A DNA stretch of 9,451 nt from an uncultured Clostridia bacterium (GCA_945936265.1 CAMETB010000046.1:1-9451), one strand, 5' to 3'; shown: positions 1 through 6,892, counted from the first letter of the stretch. Notes: generated by a model not told the origin, from the sequence alone. Translations and numbers: made by a program.

Positions 1-135
1 AAGAGCCTGTCGCTGAAGAGCCGGTTGAAGAACCTGTGGTTGAAGAACCTGTTGAAGAGCCTGTCGCTGAAGAGCCGGTTGAAGAACCTGTGGTTGAAGA
101 ACCTGTTGAGGAGCCTGTCGCTGAAGAGCCGGTTG
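1..135 (+). repeat. 54-bp tandem repeat coding for PVEEP units
   Basis: Bases 1-54 and 55-108 are identical over all 54 positions. A third, partial copy (109-135) has one mismatch and then diverges. Each unit encodes 18 residues of the PV(V/A/E)EE type, so gain or loss of a unit keeps the frame. The array may continue left of the window. Perfect identity, including synonymous sites, points to recent duplication by slippage or recombination. Confidence 0.95.
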
Positions 136-1229
136 TCGAAGAACCTGCCGCAGAAGAGCCCGCAAACGATGTTAATGTTGTTATTGTTCCGAGATATTTT
201 GCAAGCGACGGAAATGAAATAAAGATCAAGTACAGCCGTAGCGTTACCGCAAACATCATTCAGAGTGACGAAACAGTTAAATCGTGGTACAGTGAGCTTA
301 AAAATCACATTATGTCCTATGATGGCGTCAAGTCGAGAATAAGCTGGAAGTTCGACAGTTACAACAAGGGACGTTATCAGCTCTTCAAGATGAAACTCCG
401 TGGAAAGACAGTACTTCTCTACTGTGCATACGATCCCGAAAAACTCGATTCTTCAAAATATCATCATGAAGCAATTGATAACAAACTCTTTGCCGATGTT
501 CCTACTCTTATCAAAGTAAAGAGCAACCTCGGTCTGAGAAAAGCAAAAGAAGTTGTCGATATGGTTATGCATAACTTCGACATTCTTCCTTCGGATAAAC
601 CGAAATTCGTTGACTATGTTGCTAAATATCCTTACGAGGATACCGATGCACTCCTTGCAAAGAAACTTGTAAAGGCGCTTGTATCCGACGATGATACAGT
701 AAAGAAGTCCAATAAGCCTGTTGTTGAGGAACCTGTTGTCGAGGAGCCCATAGTTGAAGAACCCGTTGTTGAGGAGCCTGTTGTTGAAGAGCCTGTGGTT
801 GAGGAACCTGTAGTTGAGGAGCCTGTTGTTGAAGAACCTGTAGTTGTCGAAGAGGTTGTTGTTGAGCCTATCGCAGCACGCACGGTTGAAAGTGTTGCCG
901 CAGACGAGGTTGACGATATGGCTACCGACGAAGAGGTTGACGAACTTGTTGAGGAAGATGTTGATTACATCACATCAACCGACACAAAGCGCGAGATAAT
1001 AAATGTAGATACTCTCTCGAAGAACTTCAACGCCGGAGACGTTATCGACATAAACGCACTCAAGGAAAAGAAACTTATCGACAAGAGAGCAAAGGCTGTA
1101 AAGGTACTTGCAAGAGGAAAACTCGACAAGCCGCTTACCGTAAAGGCAGGCGAATTCTCGAAGCCGGCTCTCAAGATGATATTCTTAACCGGCGGAAAAG
1201 CAATCCGCGTTACTTACAAAGTAAAATAA
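1..1229 (+). CDS. Acidic PVEEP-repeat protein with a C-terminal ribosomal uL15-like domain (5' partial)
   Basis: The reading frame is open from base 3, so the start lies outside the window; 408 residues are visible. There are four parts. (1) An N-terminal Pro-Val-Glu-Glu/Pro-Val-Ala-Glu-Glu array covers roughly the first 50 visible residues. (2) A globular, Lys-rich alpha/beta segment lies at about nt 213-680 (it contains IKYSRSVTANI, VKSRISWKFDSYNKGR and LRGKTVLLYCAYDP). I do not recognise it firmly; it has the feel of small DUF5655-like domains, which is only an impression. (3) A second PVVEE array (nt 717-845) is followed by an acidic linker. (4) The last ~80 residues (nt ~981-1226) align well by eye with the C-terminal half of ribosomal protein uL15: INVDTL, then GDVID, KAVKVLARGKLDKPLTVKA, EFSKPA and GGKA. 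The Gly/Arg-rich N-terminal rRNA-binding half of uL15 is absent, so this is not the ribosomal protein itself. Function and cell location are unknown. It is convergent with the operon on the other strand. Confidence 0.85.
   Translation, partial: EPVAEEPVEEPVVEEPVEEPVAEEPVEEPVVEEPVEEPVAEEPVVEEPAAEEPANDVNVVIVPRYFASDGNEIKIKYSRSVTANIIQSDETVKSWYSELKNHIMSYDGVKSRISWKFDSYNKGRYQLFKMKLRGKTVLLYCAYDPEKLDSSKYHHEAIDNKLFADVPTLIKVKSNLGLRKAKEVVDMVMHNFDILPSDKPKFVDYVAKYPYEDTDALLAKKLVKALVSDDDTVKKSNKPVVEEPVVEEPIVEEPVVEEPVVEEPVVEEPVVEEPVVEEPVVVEEVVVEPIAARTVESVAADEVDDMATDEEVDELVEEDVDYITSTDTKREIINVDTLSKNFNAGDVIDINALKEKKLIDKRAKAVKVLARGKLDKPLTVKAGEFSKPALKMIFLTGGKAIRVTYKVK
717..845 (+). repeat. 15-bp degenerate tandem array coding for PVVEE units
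   Basis: Eight consecutive five-residue units (PVVEE, one of them PIVEE) occupy 717-836, followed by a degenerate ninth. Synonymous sites vary among units (Glu GAA/GAG, Val GTT/GTC/GTA/GTG) while the peptide is nearly constant. This array is therefore older than the 54-bp array and its peptide sequence seems to be maintained. Confidence 0.9.
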
Positions 1230-1255
1230 TTTGTAAGTTACATATCGAATACTTA

Positions 1256-1287
1256 AAAAGGGACTGCCCTGATGGTCAGTCCCTTTT
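1256..1287. terminator. Bidirectional intrinsic terminator between convergent genes
   Basis: A perfect 11-bp inverted repeat (AAAAGGGACTG at 1256-1266, CAGTCCCTTTT at 1277-1287) encloses a 10-base loop in which CC and GG may pair further. On either strand the GC-rich stem ends in a T run, so it can stop transcription from the repeat-protein gene (stop at 1227-1229) and from the leftward operon ending at 1368. The remaining ~80 bases of the intergenic gap (1288-1367) show nothing recognisable. Confidence 0.9.
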
Positions 1288-1367
1288 GCTTGCAAATAAT
1301 ATTAAGGCAGTCACAAGTCCGCAACGATATGTTTGTTAAAAACAGAGGTGCTTTTCCGGCTTGTCCC

Positions 1368-2348
1368 TTACTTGTCGAGTTTGTATGCGAACAGGTGCTT
1401 GCCCGTTGTGAACTTGCCGAAGATGTATTTGTTACTTGCCGATTCGGTTATTATAAGTATTTTGCCGTTTTGATAAAGTATCTCCTCGGACATGGGCGGC
1501 GCCTTTATTGTATCAAGCAGGCACGCGGAGTCGAAATAGTAGATCGGCACGGTAGTTCCGTTTATCTCGTACTCGCCCTTTGTTGCTCTTGCTATATCGT
1601 AAACGTAGAGGTGGGATGCGGCAAGACCGTAAGAGGTGCTGAGAACAAGCCTTGAATCGTCGGTTATACACATTCCCTGAACGAGTCCCGTTGTGGAATA
1701 AACCGCTTTGACATCTTTCTTAATGCCAAACTCCTCATCCTCGTTAAGTTCAAAAACGGTGATTATCGCTTTGTTTTCGTCTCCTGCCGGAGTTGTAAGT
1801 CTTTCGCTGTCGGGCGTCTCATAATTGCCCGCGCGGTAGAAAGAACCGACGTAGATCATTCCGTTGTAAATATGACAGTAAGCCGGATTGTTATAGGTCT
1901 TTACCTCGCCTATCTTCTTTACTCCCGTACAGCCCGACAAGGTAGTCTTGAGTGAGAATACGTCAAGACCGTCATCGGCGGTTATGTAAACATAGTCGCC
2001 GTAGTGGGCAATTCCGCCCGTGTGCCCCGTATAGGGAGTTCCGTCCTCGTTCCAAAGCTCTATGAAGCTCGATTTTCCTTTTTTATCGAATATGTATATT
2101 CTCGACGCCTTTGATGAGTTTTTCATATATCCACATGAAAGATACAGTTCTCTGTCCTCGAGGTAGTCAAGTCCCTGCTGTACAAAGCCGTCGGACACAC
2201 CCGGAGTTTTCATCTCCTGCGTTGCGTTTGCATAGAATGAAGCGAACATAATCTTTTCGCCCACTCCGAACAAAATGAGTATAACGGCAATAACTCCTAT
2301 TATTATGCCGATTACTCTGGCAATGATTTTTCCTGCTTTCTTTTCCAT
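1368..2348 (-). CDS. Membrane-anchored, beta-propeller-like hypothetical protein
   Basis: The protein has 326 residues. A Lys/Arg-rich N-terminus is followed by one strong hydrophobic segment (about residues 8-28, rich in Ile and Val) and no cleavage motif or lipobox, so it is probably a signal anchor with the bulk outside the cell. The outer part has recurring short beta motifs with aromatic/Gly pairs, e.g. SRIYIFDKKG, GGIAHYGDYVYITADDGLDVFSL (in part), IYNGMIYVGSFY, MCITDDSRLVLSTSYG, HLYVYD and YQNGKILIITES. This spacing resembles blades of a WD40/YVTN-type propeller, but blade boundaries cannot be fixed by eye. No catalytic motif is visible. The ATG at 2346-2348 has a GGAGG (2354-2358) five bases upstream. 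It starts 12 nt after pgsA, so it is probably the last gene of that transcript. A link to phospholipid or envelope function is only guilt by position. Confidence 0.8.
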   Translation of the reverse strand: MEKKAGKIIARVIGIIIGVIAVILILFGVGEKIMFASFYANATQEMKTPGVSDGFVQQGLDYLEDRELYLSCGYMKNSSKASRIYIFDKKGKSSFIELWNEDGTPYTGHTGGIAHYGDYVYITADDGLDVFSLKTTLSGCTGVKKIGEVKTYNNPAYCHIYNGMIYVGSFYRAGNYETPDSERLTTPAGDENKAIITVFELNEDEEFGIKKDVKAVYSTTGLVQGMCITDDSRLVLSTSYGLAASHLYVYDIARATKGEYEINGTTVPIYYFDSACLLDTIKAPPMSEEILYQNGKILIITESASNKYIFGKFTTGKHLFAYKLDK

Positions 2349-2360
2349 TTAAGCCTCCGT

Positions 2361-2942
2361 TTATTCGTTGGGATTTATATAACTTGCATAGTGTCTGAAA
2401 TAGTCTATCCCGGAAGCAACAGTCATAAATGTCATCAAAGCAATGGTGATATATGACGCTATGAAATAAGTTTCTATGCCGAAGATAGCGCGAAGCGCTT
2501 CTTCAATTAAAATTACTATTATGCATGTTATCTGCGTTACGGTTTTTGCCTTGCCGAAGAAACTTGCGGCAATGGCGCCGGCGCCCGCCCCCGAACATAC
2601 AAGGCGGAGCGAGGTTACGGCAAGTTCTCTTAAAAATACAATACAACTTACCCATACCATTATCCAGGTAAGTTTTTCATGCTTGACGGTTATTGTTATG
2701 AGTGCGGAAAATACCATAAACTTGTCAGCCAAGGGGTCCATAAATTTACCGAAGTTTGTCACCAGATTGTATTTTCTCGCTATTTTGCCGTCGAGCATGT
2801 CGGTAAGCGAGGTAAGAGCAAATACTCCCGCCGAGACAAAACATCTTACAGCCGTGTCAGGTATATAGAGCATGCACGCTATAAATGCGGGGACCATGAT
2901 AACTCTTAAAATGGTTAATTTGTTTGGCAAATTCATTTTCAT
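2361..2942 (-). CDS. pgsA: CDP-diacylglycerol--glycerol-3-phosphate 3-phosphatidyltransferase
   Basis: This integral membrane enzyme transfers the phosphatidyl group of CDP-diacylglycerol to glycerol-3-phosphate, giving phosphatidylglycerol phosphate, the committed step to phosphatidylglycerol and cardiolipin. The CDP-alcohol phosphatidyltransferase signature is complete: Asp48, Asp51-Gly52, Ala55-Arg56, Gly65, Asp69 and Asp73 (in DMLDGKIARKYN...GKFMDPLADK). Several hydrophobic segments follow, and the length (193 residues) is normal. The family-typical N-terminus is MNLPNKLT. The start is uncertain: ATG at 2940-2942 (chosen) or 2934-2936, or TTG at 2952-2954. The only Shine-Dalgarno-like sequence, AAAGGA at 2969-2974, lies 26 nt from the chosen ATG and 14 nt from the TTG. 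It lies 66 nt after rimO and 12 nt before the next gene. Confidence 0.95.
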   Translation of the reverse strand: MKMNLPNKLTILRVIMVPAFIACMLYIPDTAVRCFVSAGVFALTSLTDMLDGKIARKYNLVTNFGKFMDPLADKFMVFSALITITVKHEKLTWIMVWVSCIVFLRELAVTSLRLVCSGAGAGAIAASFFGKAKTVTQITCIIVILIEEALRAIFGIETYFIASYITIALMTFMTVASGIDYFRHYASYINPNE

Positions 2943-3008
2943 ATCAAAATACAAACAAAAATTGTTTTTCCTTTCGTTTTATCGATACTCTAAGCGATGT
3001 TTTACCGC

Positions 3009-4340
3009 TTAACCCTTTACTTCTTCACCGTGGAGATCATAGTCCACAAAGTCTGTTATTTTTACCTTTACAAACACTCCCGCGGGGATTTTCCTCTTTG
3101 AAGAGAAGAAAACCTTGCCGTCTATATCGGGTGCGTCCGCATAACTTCTGCCGTAATATGTTTCGGCAACCTCGTCGTATCCCTCGCAAAGAACGTTTAA
3201 AACTTTACCGATTTTCTTTTTGTTTTCCTCGTCGGTTACATCAAGTTGCTCACGCATTATTATGTCGTATCTGTCCTGTTTTAACTGCTCGTCAATCTGA
3301 TCGGGAAAATTATACGCCGGTGTGTCCTCCTCGCGTGAGTATGTAAACGCGCCGAACCTGTCAAACCTTGCCCACTTTACAAATTCGCAAAGTTCTGAAA
3401 AGTCCTCCTCGGTCTCCCCCGGAAAGCCGACTATTGCAGTTGATCTTATAGCAATGCCCGGTATTTCGTCACGGAGTTTTGTTATAACGCTTCGTATAAG
3501 CGCCCCGTCGCCGCGTCTGTTCATCCGCTTTAAAATCCTGTCGGATATGTGCTGAACCGGAAGATCTATGTACTTTACTACCTTGGGGTCGTTTTTTATC
3601 TCCTCGATAAGTTCATCGGTTATTTTATCGGGATAGCAATAAAGTATCCGGAGCCATTTTACCTTCGTTTCTTTCGAGAGCCGTCCCAAAAGCCCGGCAA
3701 GTTTGTACTCGCCGTAAAGGTCTATGCCGTATGAGGTGGTATCCTGCCCGACTACTATAAGTTCGGGTATTCCCATATCGGTAAGTTCTTTTGCCTCCGC
3801 TATTATGTCGTCCATCGGACGTGAGCGGAATTTTCCTCTTATATTGGGTATCGAACAATAGGTACAACGGTTGTTACACCCCTCGGATATTTTAAGGTAG
3901 GCGTAACTCTCTCCCGTGGTAACTATTCTGTCCCCGCCAAGCTCTGCCTCATTCTCATCGGCGCACTCGATAAACCTGTTGCCCTTTGATACCTCCTCGA
4001 CAGCCTTAACTATGCTCTGATAACTGCCTGTGCCAAGGACGGCGTCAACCTCGGGAAATTCTTTGAGAACCTCGTCCTTGTACCTTTGCGCCAGGCACCC
4101 TGTGACGATAATTCCCTTCAATTTATGATTTTCTTTGAGCCATGCAATATCGAGAATATTGTCGATAGACTCCTTTTTTGCGCTCTCTATGAAAGCGCAG
4201 GTGTTTATTACTATTATATCAGCCTCGGTCTCTTCCGGGGTTATCTCATAGCCCTCTTTTGCAAGGCGTGCAAGCATAACCTCGGTATCCAACATGTTTT
4301 TGGGACAGCCGAGAGATACGAAGCCTATTTTAAGACTCAT
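3009..4340 (-). CDS. rimO: Ribosomal protein S12 (uS12) methylthiotransferase RimO
   Basis: RimO is a radical-SAM enzyme that adds a methylthio group to a conserved Asp of ribosomal protein S12. The 443 residues match the usual length. The N-terminal UPF0004 domain carries the three auxiliary-cluster cysteines Cys12 (SLGCPKN), Cys48 (INTC) and Cys82 (VTGC). The radical-SAM motif CNNRCTYC uses Cys155, Cys159 and Cys162. A TRAM domain (about residues 375-440) ends the protein. FVSLGCPKNMLDTE and the S/IPNIRGKFRSRP stretch favour RimO over MiaB. The ATG at 4338-4340 lies inside the end of recX (11-nt overlap). Its ribosome binding site AAGGAG (4346-4351) is five bases upstream, within recX. A 6-bp inverted repeat (2991-2996/3006-3011) spans the stop codon, but with no T tract it is not a convincing terminator. 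Confidence 0.97.
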   Translation of the reverse strand: MSLKIGFVSLGCPKNMLDTEVMLARLAKEGYEITPEETEADIIVINTCAFIESAKKESIDNILDIAWLKENHKLKGIIVTGCLAQRYKDEVLKEFPEVDAVLGTGSYQSIVKAVEEVSKGNRFIECADENEAELGGDRIVTTGESYAYLKISEGCNNRCTYCSIPNIRGKFRSRPMDDIIAEAKELTDMGIPELIVVGQDTTSYGIDLYGEYKLAGLLGRLSKETKVKWLRILYCYPDKITDELIEEIKNDPKVVKYIDLPVQHISDRILKRMNRRGDGALIRSVITKLRDEIPGIAIRSTAIVGFPGETEEDFSELCEFVKWARFDRFGAFTYSREEDTPAYNFPDQIDEQLKQDRYDIIMREQLDVTDEENKKKIGKVLNVLCEGYDEVAETYYGRSYADAPDIDGKVFFSSKRKIPAGVFVKVKITDFVDYDLHGEEVKG

Positions 4341-4983
4341 TTTTTCTCCTTTCGGTAATCCGGCGGATTGCTTCTTTTATGTCGGAGACGGTATAACCGT
4401 ATCTCATAAGCGCACCCATCATTTTGCGGAGTTCCTCGGCGTCTGAGGGGAACGTAACATATTTATGCTCTATTATATAGGCGCAGTTGTCCGCAAAATC
4501 GACATTTTCAAGTTCGTTTCTTGCAAACTCCGACACGTCCTCGCGTCTATAGCCTCTTGTGACGAGTTCGTTTATTATTTTTATCTTGCCGAATTTCTTT
4601 CTCAAAAATGTATCGCAAAGAAGTCCTATTTGTTTTTTCTCATCTATATAGCCTCTGTTTTCCATATAGAGCGCTATTTTGTCGCACAGGTCGTATGAAA
4701 AGCCTTTTCTGTGCAATTTTGCGACAAGGGAACGCTTGTTGTTCTCCCCGTTTGCAAGAATTGCAAATGCATGGCGGCGCGCGTTGTCAAAGAGCATTTC
4801 CTCTCTTATTTTAAGAAAATACTCGTCGTCTATAACATCGCCCTCGTCAATATCGAATCTTTCGTACTGCTCCTCGGAAACGAGCATTTCAAATCTCGTG
4901 TTTCTCGAGGAAACAATATAAAAAGTCCTTCCCTGTGGCGATTTTTTGATTTTTTCTATAGTGTAATAAATTTTTTCAGCCAT
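4330..4983 (-). CDS. recX: Regulatory protein RecX
   Basis: RecX is a small, all-helical modulator that binds RecA filaments; in most studied species it inhibits them, in some it aids their turnover. The 217-residue length is normal. After a less conserved ~60-residue N-terminus come the three tandem three-helix RecX repeats (about 66-113, 114-155 and 160-217). Typical elements are RRHAFAILANGENNKRSLVAKL (in part), RKGF, ALYMENRGYIDE and ELVTRGY. The ATG at 4981-4983 is only three bases past the recA stop. No strong ribosome binding site lies in the end of recA (only a weak TTGGA), which suggests translational coupling to recA. It overlaps rimO by 11 nt. Position directly after recA strongly supports the assignment. 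Confidence 0.94.
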   Translation of the reverse strand: MAEKIYYTIEKIKKSPQGRTFYIVSSRNTRFEMLVSEEQYERFDIDEGDVIDDEYFLKIREEMLFDNARRHAFAILANGENNKRSLVAKLHRKGFSYDLCDKIALYMENRGYIDEKKQIGLLCDTFLRKKFGKIKIINELVTRGYRREDVSEFARNELENVDFADNCAYIIEHKYVTFPSDAEELRKMMGALMRYGYTVSDIKEAIRRITERRKNES

Positions 4984-4986
4984 ATA

Positions 4987-6093
4987 TCAGTCCAAATCAA
5001 GTTCGTCAAGAGAAAAGTCCGACGAATCAAGGTCCACGTCGTCCTCGGCGGAGATTTTTTCTCCGTTTGAGAGTCGCTCAAGTATCTTATCTTCTACCTC
5101 TTTCATAGTATCAGGGTGTTCCTCAAGATATTTTCTCGCATTATCCTTACCCTGTGCAATTTTTTCACCCTTATAAGAGAACCAGGAACCGCTCTTTTCG
5201 ATAATATCGAACTCCGTCGCTATATCCATTATCTCAGAAGATCTTGAAATTCCGGAGCCGTAAAGAATATCAAATTCAGCTGTGCGGAAAGGCGGCGCAA
5301 CTTTGTTCTTTACAACCTTGCACTTTACGTGATTTCCGTACACTTCAGCGCCGTTTTTAAGCGGTTCACCCTTTCTTACGTCTATTCTGACGGAAGCATA
5401 GAATTTGAGCGCACGTCCGCCGGTTGTCGTCTCGGGGTTTCCGTACATAACGCCTATCTTGTCACGGAGCTGGTTTATAAATATAACTATACAGTTAAAG
5501 CGTGATATTGAACCGGAGAGTTTTCTCAGCGCCTGCGACATAAGCCTTGCCTGTACTCCCATGGAGGACTCTCCCATACTTCCTTCAATTTCAGTTCTCG
5601 GAACGAGAGCGGCAACCGAGTCGATGACTATGACGTCAACCGCGCCGGAGGATACGAGTTTTTCGGCTATTTCAAGCGCCTGCTCTCCGCAGTCCGGCTG
5701 AGATACCAGAAGGTCGTCAACCTTTACGCCTATCGCTTTTGCATAAACCGGGTCGAGCGCATGCTCGGCGTCGATAAACGCCGCCGTTCCGCCCTGCTTC
5801 TGCGCTTCGGCTACGACATGGAGGGCAAGAGTCGTTTTACCCGAGGACTCAGGTCCGTATATCTCCACTATTCTTCCCCTCGGAAGTCCGCCGACCCCGA
5901 GAGCCAAGTCAAGGGTGAGTGAGCCTGTTGAGATTGCGCTTACCTTTTCGGGGCCGTCGCCGAGCCTTATTATAGATTCCGCTCCGCACTCTTTCTTTAT
6001 CTGACTTATCGCCGTTTCAAGCGCTTTTTTCTTTTCTTCCGCCGTTGATGGTACCGGTGCTTTCTCCTGTGCCTTTACGGATTTCTTTGCCAT
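4987..6093 (-). CDS. recA: Recombinase RecA
   Basis: RecA is the DNA-dependent ATPase that forms filaments on single-stranded DNA, carries out homologous pairing and stimulates LexA self-cleavage. In the 368-residue protein the Walker A motif is GPESSGKT (residues 80-87), the Walker B region VIVID (154-158), loop L1 EIEGSMGESSMG (about 168-179) and loop L2 INQLRDKIGVMYGNPETTTGG in part (about 206-226). These are followed by GGRALKFY. The C-terminus is Asp/Glu-rich, as usual, and there is no intein. An in-frame GTG lies five codons upstream (6106-6108), but it overlaps the Shine-Dalgarno sequence, so the ATG at 6091-6093 is the start. The gene follows the lipoprotein by 42 nt. I see no typical Firmicutes LexA box (CGAAC-N4-GTTCG) in that gap. 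Confidence 0.98.
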   Translation of the reverse strand: MAKKSVKAQEKAPVPSTAEEKKKALETAISQIKKECGAESIIRLGDGPEKVSAISTGSLTLDLALGVGGLPRGRIVEIYGPESSGKTTLALHVVAEAQKQGGTAAFIDAEHALDPVYAKAIGVKVDDLLVSQPDCGEQALEIAEKLVSSGAVDVIVIDSVAALVPRTEIEGSMGESSMGVQARLMSQALRKLSGSISRFNCIVIFINQLRDKIGVMYGNPETTTGGRALKFYASVRIDVRKGEPLKNGAEVYGNHVKCKVVKNKVAPPFRTAEFDILYGSGISRSSEIMDIATEFDIIEKSGSWFSYKGEKIAQGKDNARKYLEEHPDTMKEVEDKILERLSNGEKISAEDDVDLDSSDFSLDELDLD

Positions 6094-6101
6094 TTTACTA
6101 T

Positions 6102-6106
6102 CCTCC
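6102..6106 (-). promoter_or_regulatory. recA ribosome binding site (decides the start)
   Basis: GGAGG on the - strand lies eight bases before the ATG at 6091-6093. It covers the first base of the competing upstream GTG codon (6106-6108), so initiation at that GTG from this site is impossible. Confidence 0.9.
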
Positions 6107-6135
6107 ACTTAAAAGTTTTATATGCGGTTTTGTTT

Positions 6136-6699
6136 TTAATACGTTCTACTGTTAATTCGCCATTCGCCGTCCTGGTTTACAAGTTCTACATCGACGACAT
6201 TACCGGCTTTCGATGTTATCTTTGCCTTTATAAATCTTTTTGATATTCTGGTAATCGATACGGTGGAATAATCGTATTCGTTTACCTCTGTCTCTATACC
6301 CTTTATATTTTTATAGACGGTAAGTTTTCCGTCACTACCCGTTATATATCTTGGGTAGGCGGCGGTGGAACCGATTGATCCACCCTGAAAAGCGATTTCT
6401 ATCATTTCGGTAACGTTACTCTCGGAAAATACTTTCCTCGTTTTGTCTATAAGTTCTTCTTTTGTCGTGAAAGCGGCGTCCTCGGCAACGGGTGCGTAAA
6501 GACTTTTATCGTCACCGTCGTCCTCATACGGAAGTCCTTTGCCGAAGTAGATAACATTCAACTCGTACGATTCTTCAACGAGCCTTGTCACCTCCGCGGC
6601 GGCTTCCTCCTTTGACACCTTTCCCGAACAGGATACAAGGGTGGCGGCGATAAGCAAAATAATTATTGCCGTAAATACTGATAAAATTTTTCTTTTCAT
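6136..6699 (-). CDS. Small lipoprotein, possibly with an NTF2-like C-terminal domain
   Basis: The protein has 187 residues. It begins MKRK, followed by a hydrophobic stretch and the lipobox LVSC, which predicts lipidation of Cys24 and anchoring on the outer face of the membrane. The mature part starts with a Lys/Glu-rich helix (SKEEAAAEVTRLVEESYELN), then a region with Gly/Asp/Glu, and ends with beta strands (VSITRISKRFIKAKIT, VVDVELVNQDGEWRINSRTY). The closing strand pair with 'DGEWRI' resembles SnoaL/NTF2-like accessory lipoproteins; this is inference. No enzyme motif is visible. The chosen ATG (6697-6699) has GAGGAGGG (6711-6718) 11 bases upstream. The frame stays open farther upstream through the intergenic repeats, but that part is Arg/Pro-rich repeat translation and not credible protein. 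It lies between gyrA and recA on the same strand. Confidence 0.85.
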   Translation of the reverse strand: MKRKILSVFTAIIILLIAATLVSCSGKVSKEEAAAEVTRLVEESYELNVIYFGKGLPYEDDGDDKSLYAPVAEDAAFTTKEELIDKTRKVFSESNVTEMIEIAFQGGSIGSTAAYPRYITGSDGKLTVYKNIKGIETEVNEYDYSTVSITRISKRFIKAKITSKAGNVVDVELVNQDGEWRINSRTY

Positions 6700-6729
6700 T
6701 TTGTCCGTCGCCCTCCTCTCTTTGAGAAC

Positions 6730-6750
6730 CTCTTCACTCTTCACTATTAC
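6730..6750. repeat. Heptamer array, left flank of the repeat region
   Basis: Read on the - strand, this is GTAATA followed by two GTGAAGA heptamers and a final G. The whole 21 bases recur exactly at 6944-6964 in the same orientation. It sits just upstream of the lipoprotein ribosome binding site. Confidence 0.85.
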
Positions 6751-6764
6751 TTTGTTTTGACATT

Positions 6765-6887
6765 CGGACCGTCGGGGACGCCGGTCCCTACATGGTGCGA
6801 ATTGTTTTTCGGACCGTCGGGGACGCCGGTCCCTACATGGTGCGAATTGTTTTTCGGACCGTCGGGGACGCCGATCCCTACATGGTG
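6765..6887. repeat. Three tandem copies of a 45-bp palindrome-bearing repeat
   Basis: Copies start at 6765, 6810 and 6855 with an exact 45-bp period. Copies 1 and 2 are identical; copy 3 matches to 6887 with one change (A at 6874). Each copy contains a 28-bp core with the inverted repeat GGACCG/CGGTCC (6766-6771 and 6782-6787 in copy 1) around a 10-base loop, where CG/CG can also pair. A spacer containing GCGAATTGTTTTT follows in copies 1 and 2. On the - strand each core begins TGTAGGG. The layout is that of REP-like intergenic elements. Confidence 0.9.
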
Positions 6888-6892
6888 GTTTT

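Noticed and set aside
25..222. Lys/Leu-rich open frame in the second frame of the 54-bp repeat
   Set aside because: It is a frame shadow of a repeat whose length is divisible by three. The PVEEP frame continues into a globular domain and a uL15-like domain.
1272..1655. 127-codon + strand open frame after the terminator
   Set aside because: Most of it is antisense to the membrane-anchored protein. The part outside shows no ribosome binding site.
6106..6108. GTG as the recA start, giving five more residues
   Set aside because: The codon overlaps the Shine-Dalgarno sequence. The ATG eight bases past GGAGG is the better start and gives the usual MAKK-type N-terminus.
6757..6762. TTGACA as a -35 promoter box on the + strand
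   Set aside because: No -10 element lies about 17 bases downstream, where the GC-rich repeat begins, and there is no + strand gene to drive.
6765..6887. CRISPR array
   Set aside because: The spacers between the palindromic cores are identical or truncated copies of one sequence, not unique spacers, and no cas genes are present.
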